A stretch of DNA of 7,691 nt from Gammaproteobacteria bacterium (GTDB taxonomy: Bacteria > Pseudomonadota > Gammaproteobacteria > SZUA-21). This document shows positions 6,285 to 7,691 of this stretch, piece by piece (position 1 is the stretch's first letter; each line of letters starts with the position of its first letter). The DNA lies in assembly GCA_003233075.1 (NCBI GenBank), contig QIKQ01000369.1, positions 1 through 7,691 on the forward strand. Direction: 5' to 3'. The position numbers were made by a program, and so were the translations under genes. The notes below the pieces were generated by a model. The model did not search any database. It was not told where the DNA came from and worked only from the letters and a program-made list of their open reading frames with translations.

Positions 6285-6848
6285 CTATTTTTTTACCTCA
6301 AAACTTTGCTTCAGAGTGATAGTCTTTTTTGCAATTACATCAATAAGCTTCGCTTCTACTCGATATTTTCCTTTTGGATCTTTCTTTTCTACCTCAATGC
6401 CAATTTGGGCGCTGCTTAATTTCAATTTACCTTTGCCTAATGGCTTGCCCTTCCATAACTCTAATTTTTTAGTTTTTGCATATACTTTTCCGTTTGGTTT
6501 ATAAATTGTAAAACTGATATTCGAATTGCATTTTTTGGCTTTATCAGCTTTGCAACCCGAAAAAAATATAAAGATAGCAGCTTCTTTACCAACCTTGACC
6601 GATTCACTCGATTTAGGTAATTCTAATACGCCTTTCTTAGTCGACTTCTGAACTTTATTTATAAACTCTTTAGGATCACTGGCTACCCGCATGATACCGT
6701 AAAAACCCTTATCCATTTCAGCGGCAGAAGGACTTTTTTTCTTGTCCGCAATACTTAAACTACAAAATAGAACCGCCAATATCAATAATAGTGTTTTCAC
6801 TAATTGATTAAACTTTAATCTCTCGCTAGTCTTGTTTTTTATATTCAC
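6285..6848 (-). CDS. Lysine-rich secreted protein of unknown function
   Basis: This 187-residue product has an N-terminal Sec signal: basic NIKNKTSERLK, hydrophobic core LLLILAVLF, and a likely signal peptidase I cut after SLSIA (about residue 34). C29 is within the core and is not a proper lipobox, so it is probably not a lipoprotein. The mature part is very rich in lysine (a strongly basic protein) and has two cysteines (C99, C107) that could form a disulfide in the periplasm. The second half alternates short hydrophobic and polar stretches (SFTIYKPNGKVYAK, GKYRVEAKLID, TITLKQSFEV), suggesting a beta-sandwich or Ig-like fold. The start is GTG at 6848, 6 nt after the Shine-Dalgarno AGAGGT (6855-6860). 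I recognise no family. It converges on the TlpA fusion, whose oxidoreductase domain could in principle act on its cysteines (speculative). Confidence 0.85.
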   Translation of the reverse strand: MNIKNKTSERLKFNQLVKTLLLILAVLFCSLSIADKKKSPSAAEMDKGFYGIMRVASDPKEFINKVQKSTKKGVLELPKSSESVKVGKEAAIFIFFSGCKADKAKKCNSNISFTIYKPNGKVYAKTKKLELWKGKPLGKGKLKLSSAQIGIEVEKKDPKGKYRVEAKLIDVIAKKTITLKQSFEVKK

Positions 6849-6883
6849 TACGCTACCTCTAAAATCTCGTTTTGTGTAGATAT

Positions 6884-6912
6884 TTAATAATAAAATTTAC
6901 GTTAATTGTTAA
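6884..6912 (-). promoter_or_regulatory. Probable sigma-70-type promoter of the lysine-rich protein gene
   Basis: On the minus strand TTAACA (6912-6907, five of six -35 bases) and TATTAA (6889-6884, four of six -10 bases) are separated by exactly 17 nt, about 35 nt before the GTG start. The -35 lies within an inverted repeat GTTAA-TTG-TTAAC (6901-6913) that could be an operator. The region is AT-rich, so chance matches are possible. Confidence 0.45.
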
Positions 6913-7027
6913 CGATCATAGCACTATATTCGTAGAAAACTCCGATATATATCTCATTTTGTACTATTTTTCTCGTCCGATTATTAGTCTAGAAGAAATT
7001 TATCCTCTATTATTCAAGGCCGACTTT

Positions 7028-7483
7028 TTACTGAATTCTAAAATTTTTCATACTGAAATAGATAATTTCACCATCAATTTCATCTGCAAAAATATTTTCC
7101 GCTTCTAATAGATAGCCAGATACTGAAAGTAATTCCATCGCGTCAACAGGTAAATGACTAAAACTAGGTGAAGTCAAATAATCCACGCCATGGGTTTGGC
7201 CAAATTCTTTTAATTTACCAACGTCCTTTGTCACTGATTCAGGTAATTCTTGATTTGCCCACGCCCAGGTAAACTGTCCTTTTAGGTTTTCGGCTGTTCC
7301 AATTACAGTCAAGTCTGCTACGACCTGATCTTTAGAGCGATGAAATACAATGAGTGCATCATCTAGATCCCAAGAATAAGGTTGACTATCAAGAGAAAAC
7401 TGCTCAAGACATGTTTTAATTTTATCATTCATCGAGTCAACAGCGTGTTGGCTCCATTTTGACCATTCAATTTGCTCGTCCAT
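7028..7483 (-). CDS. DUF6882-type protein of unknown function
   Basis: The 151-residue cytoplasmic protein carries the hallmark of the DUF6882 family: a central TWAWAN motif (FTWAWANQ at about 71-78), then a helix with K-x-F-G (92-95), the LTSP segment near 103-106 and a C-terminal YFSMKNF strand. The function of the family is not established. The N-terminal half is acidic and Trp-rich (EWSKWSQ). The start is ATG at 7483: AGGAG (7489-7493 on the minus strand) lies 5 nt upstream of it and physically overlaps the GTG at 7489, which would otherwise give 153 residues. It is transcribed in the same direction as the lysine-rich protein gene, but that gene lies 179 nt downstream behind its own promoter, so they are probably separate units. 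No transmembrane or export signal is present. Confidence 0.85.
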   Translation of the reverse strand: MDEQIEWSKWSQHAVDSMNDKIKTCLEQFSLDSQPYSWDLDDALIVFHRSKDQVVADLTVIGTAENLKGQFTWAWANQELPESVTKDVGKLKEFGQTHGVDYLTSPSFSHLPVDAMELLSVSGYLLEAENIFADEIDGEIIYFSMKNFRIQ

Positions 7484-7691
7484 AAACACTCCTAATCAAA
7501 GAAATAGGCTATAACGTGTTGTAAGTTACACTTCGCATTAAAGCGATAAATTATAATTACACAGACAAGATTTACTTTCCATAAAAAAGAACATTAGTTG
7601 TCACTGCTGTCCCGCTTAATATGAAAATATTTCATGAAACCTAGCTAAATAGGACTAAATTGATAGAGTTACTATTTGAGACATGAAATCG
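7484..7691. other. Right-edge intergenic sequence
   Basis: Apart from the AGGAG Shine-Dalgarno of the DUF6882 gene (7489-7493), no gene is visible. It contains TGTAA-G-TTACA (a 5-bp inverted repeat near 7520), ATGAAA-ATA-TTTCAT (7621-7635) and CCTA/TAGG (7640-7653). Such small palindromes are expected in AT-rich upstream DNA; one could be an operator. An ATG at 7683 runs into the right edge with only three codons visible and no good Shine-Dalgarno. Confidence 0.4.

Noticed and set aside
6872..7108. Plus-strand frame of 78 codons starting with TTG
   Set aside because: It has no Shine-Dalgarno, overlaps the well-supported DUF6882 gene and the promoter of the lysine-rich protein gene, and reads as AT-rich random translation.
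7683..7691. ATG at the right edge as the start of a plus-strand gene
   Set aside because: Only three codons are visible and there is no convincing Shine-Dalgarno.

Overview
The window looks like chromosomal DNA from an AT-rich gammaproteobacterium. The best taxonomic marker is a full-length RimO whose motifs are close to the E. coli enzyme. No plasmid, phage, transposase, CRISPR, tRNA or rRNA signature is visible, and the genes read as ordinary single-gene units with frequent strand changes.

Layout, left to right. A minus-strand gene is cut by the left edge; its first 13 codons fit the N-terminal pattern of RsmE-type 16S rRNA methyltransferases (tentative). Divergent from it is rimO (195-1535, TTG start), which modifies ribosomal protein S12. 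Between rimO and the next gene lies a 102-nt element bounded by an imperfect 24-25 nt inverted repeat (1550-1651). Next is a uracil-DNA glycosylase of the Fe-S family 4/5 type (1741-2361). A 428-nt non-coding gap follows: its first part (2369-2530) is GC-richer and full of hairpins, like a structured RNA or a remnant of one, and its second part is AT-rich. A creatininase-superfamily metal amidohydrolase follows on the minus strand (2790-3539).

After a 300-nt divergent spacer come a small Sel1-repeat protein with a C-terminal membrane anchor (3840-4310), a convergent 79-residue conserved-looking protein of unknown function (4369-4608, minus), and an exported two-domain protein joining a degenerate alpha/beta-hydrolase-like domain to a TlpA/thioredoxin domain with a CPPC active site. 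I place its start at the TTG at 4851, behind an AGGAG Shine-Dalgarno, instead of the far-upstream TTG at 4668. It converges on a lysine-rich secreted protein of unknown function (6285-6848, minus, GTG start), with a strong hairpin between them (6191-6229). Last is a DUF6882-type protein (7028-7483, minus); its start is the ATG at 7483 because the Shine-Dalgarno overlaps the upstream GTG.

The genes do not form an obvious pathway. RimO and the possible RsmE both act on the ribosome. The TlpA fusion and the lysine-rich secreted protein are both periplasmic or exported, but they are convergently transcribed. The least explained items are the structured island at 2369-2530, the inverted-repeat element at 1550-1651 and the hydrolase-TlpA fusion.
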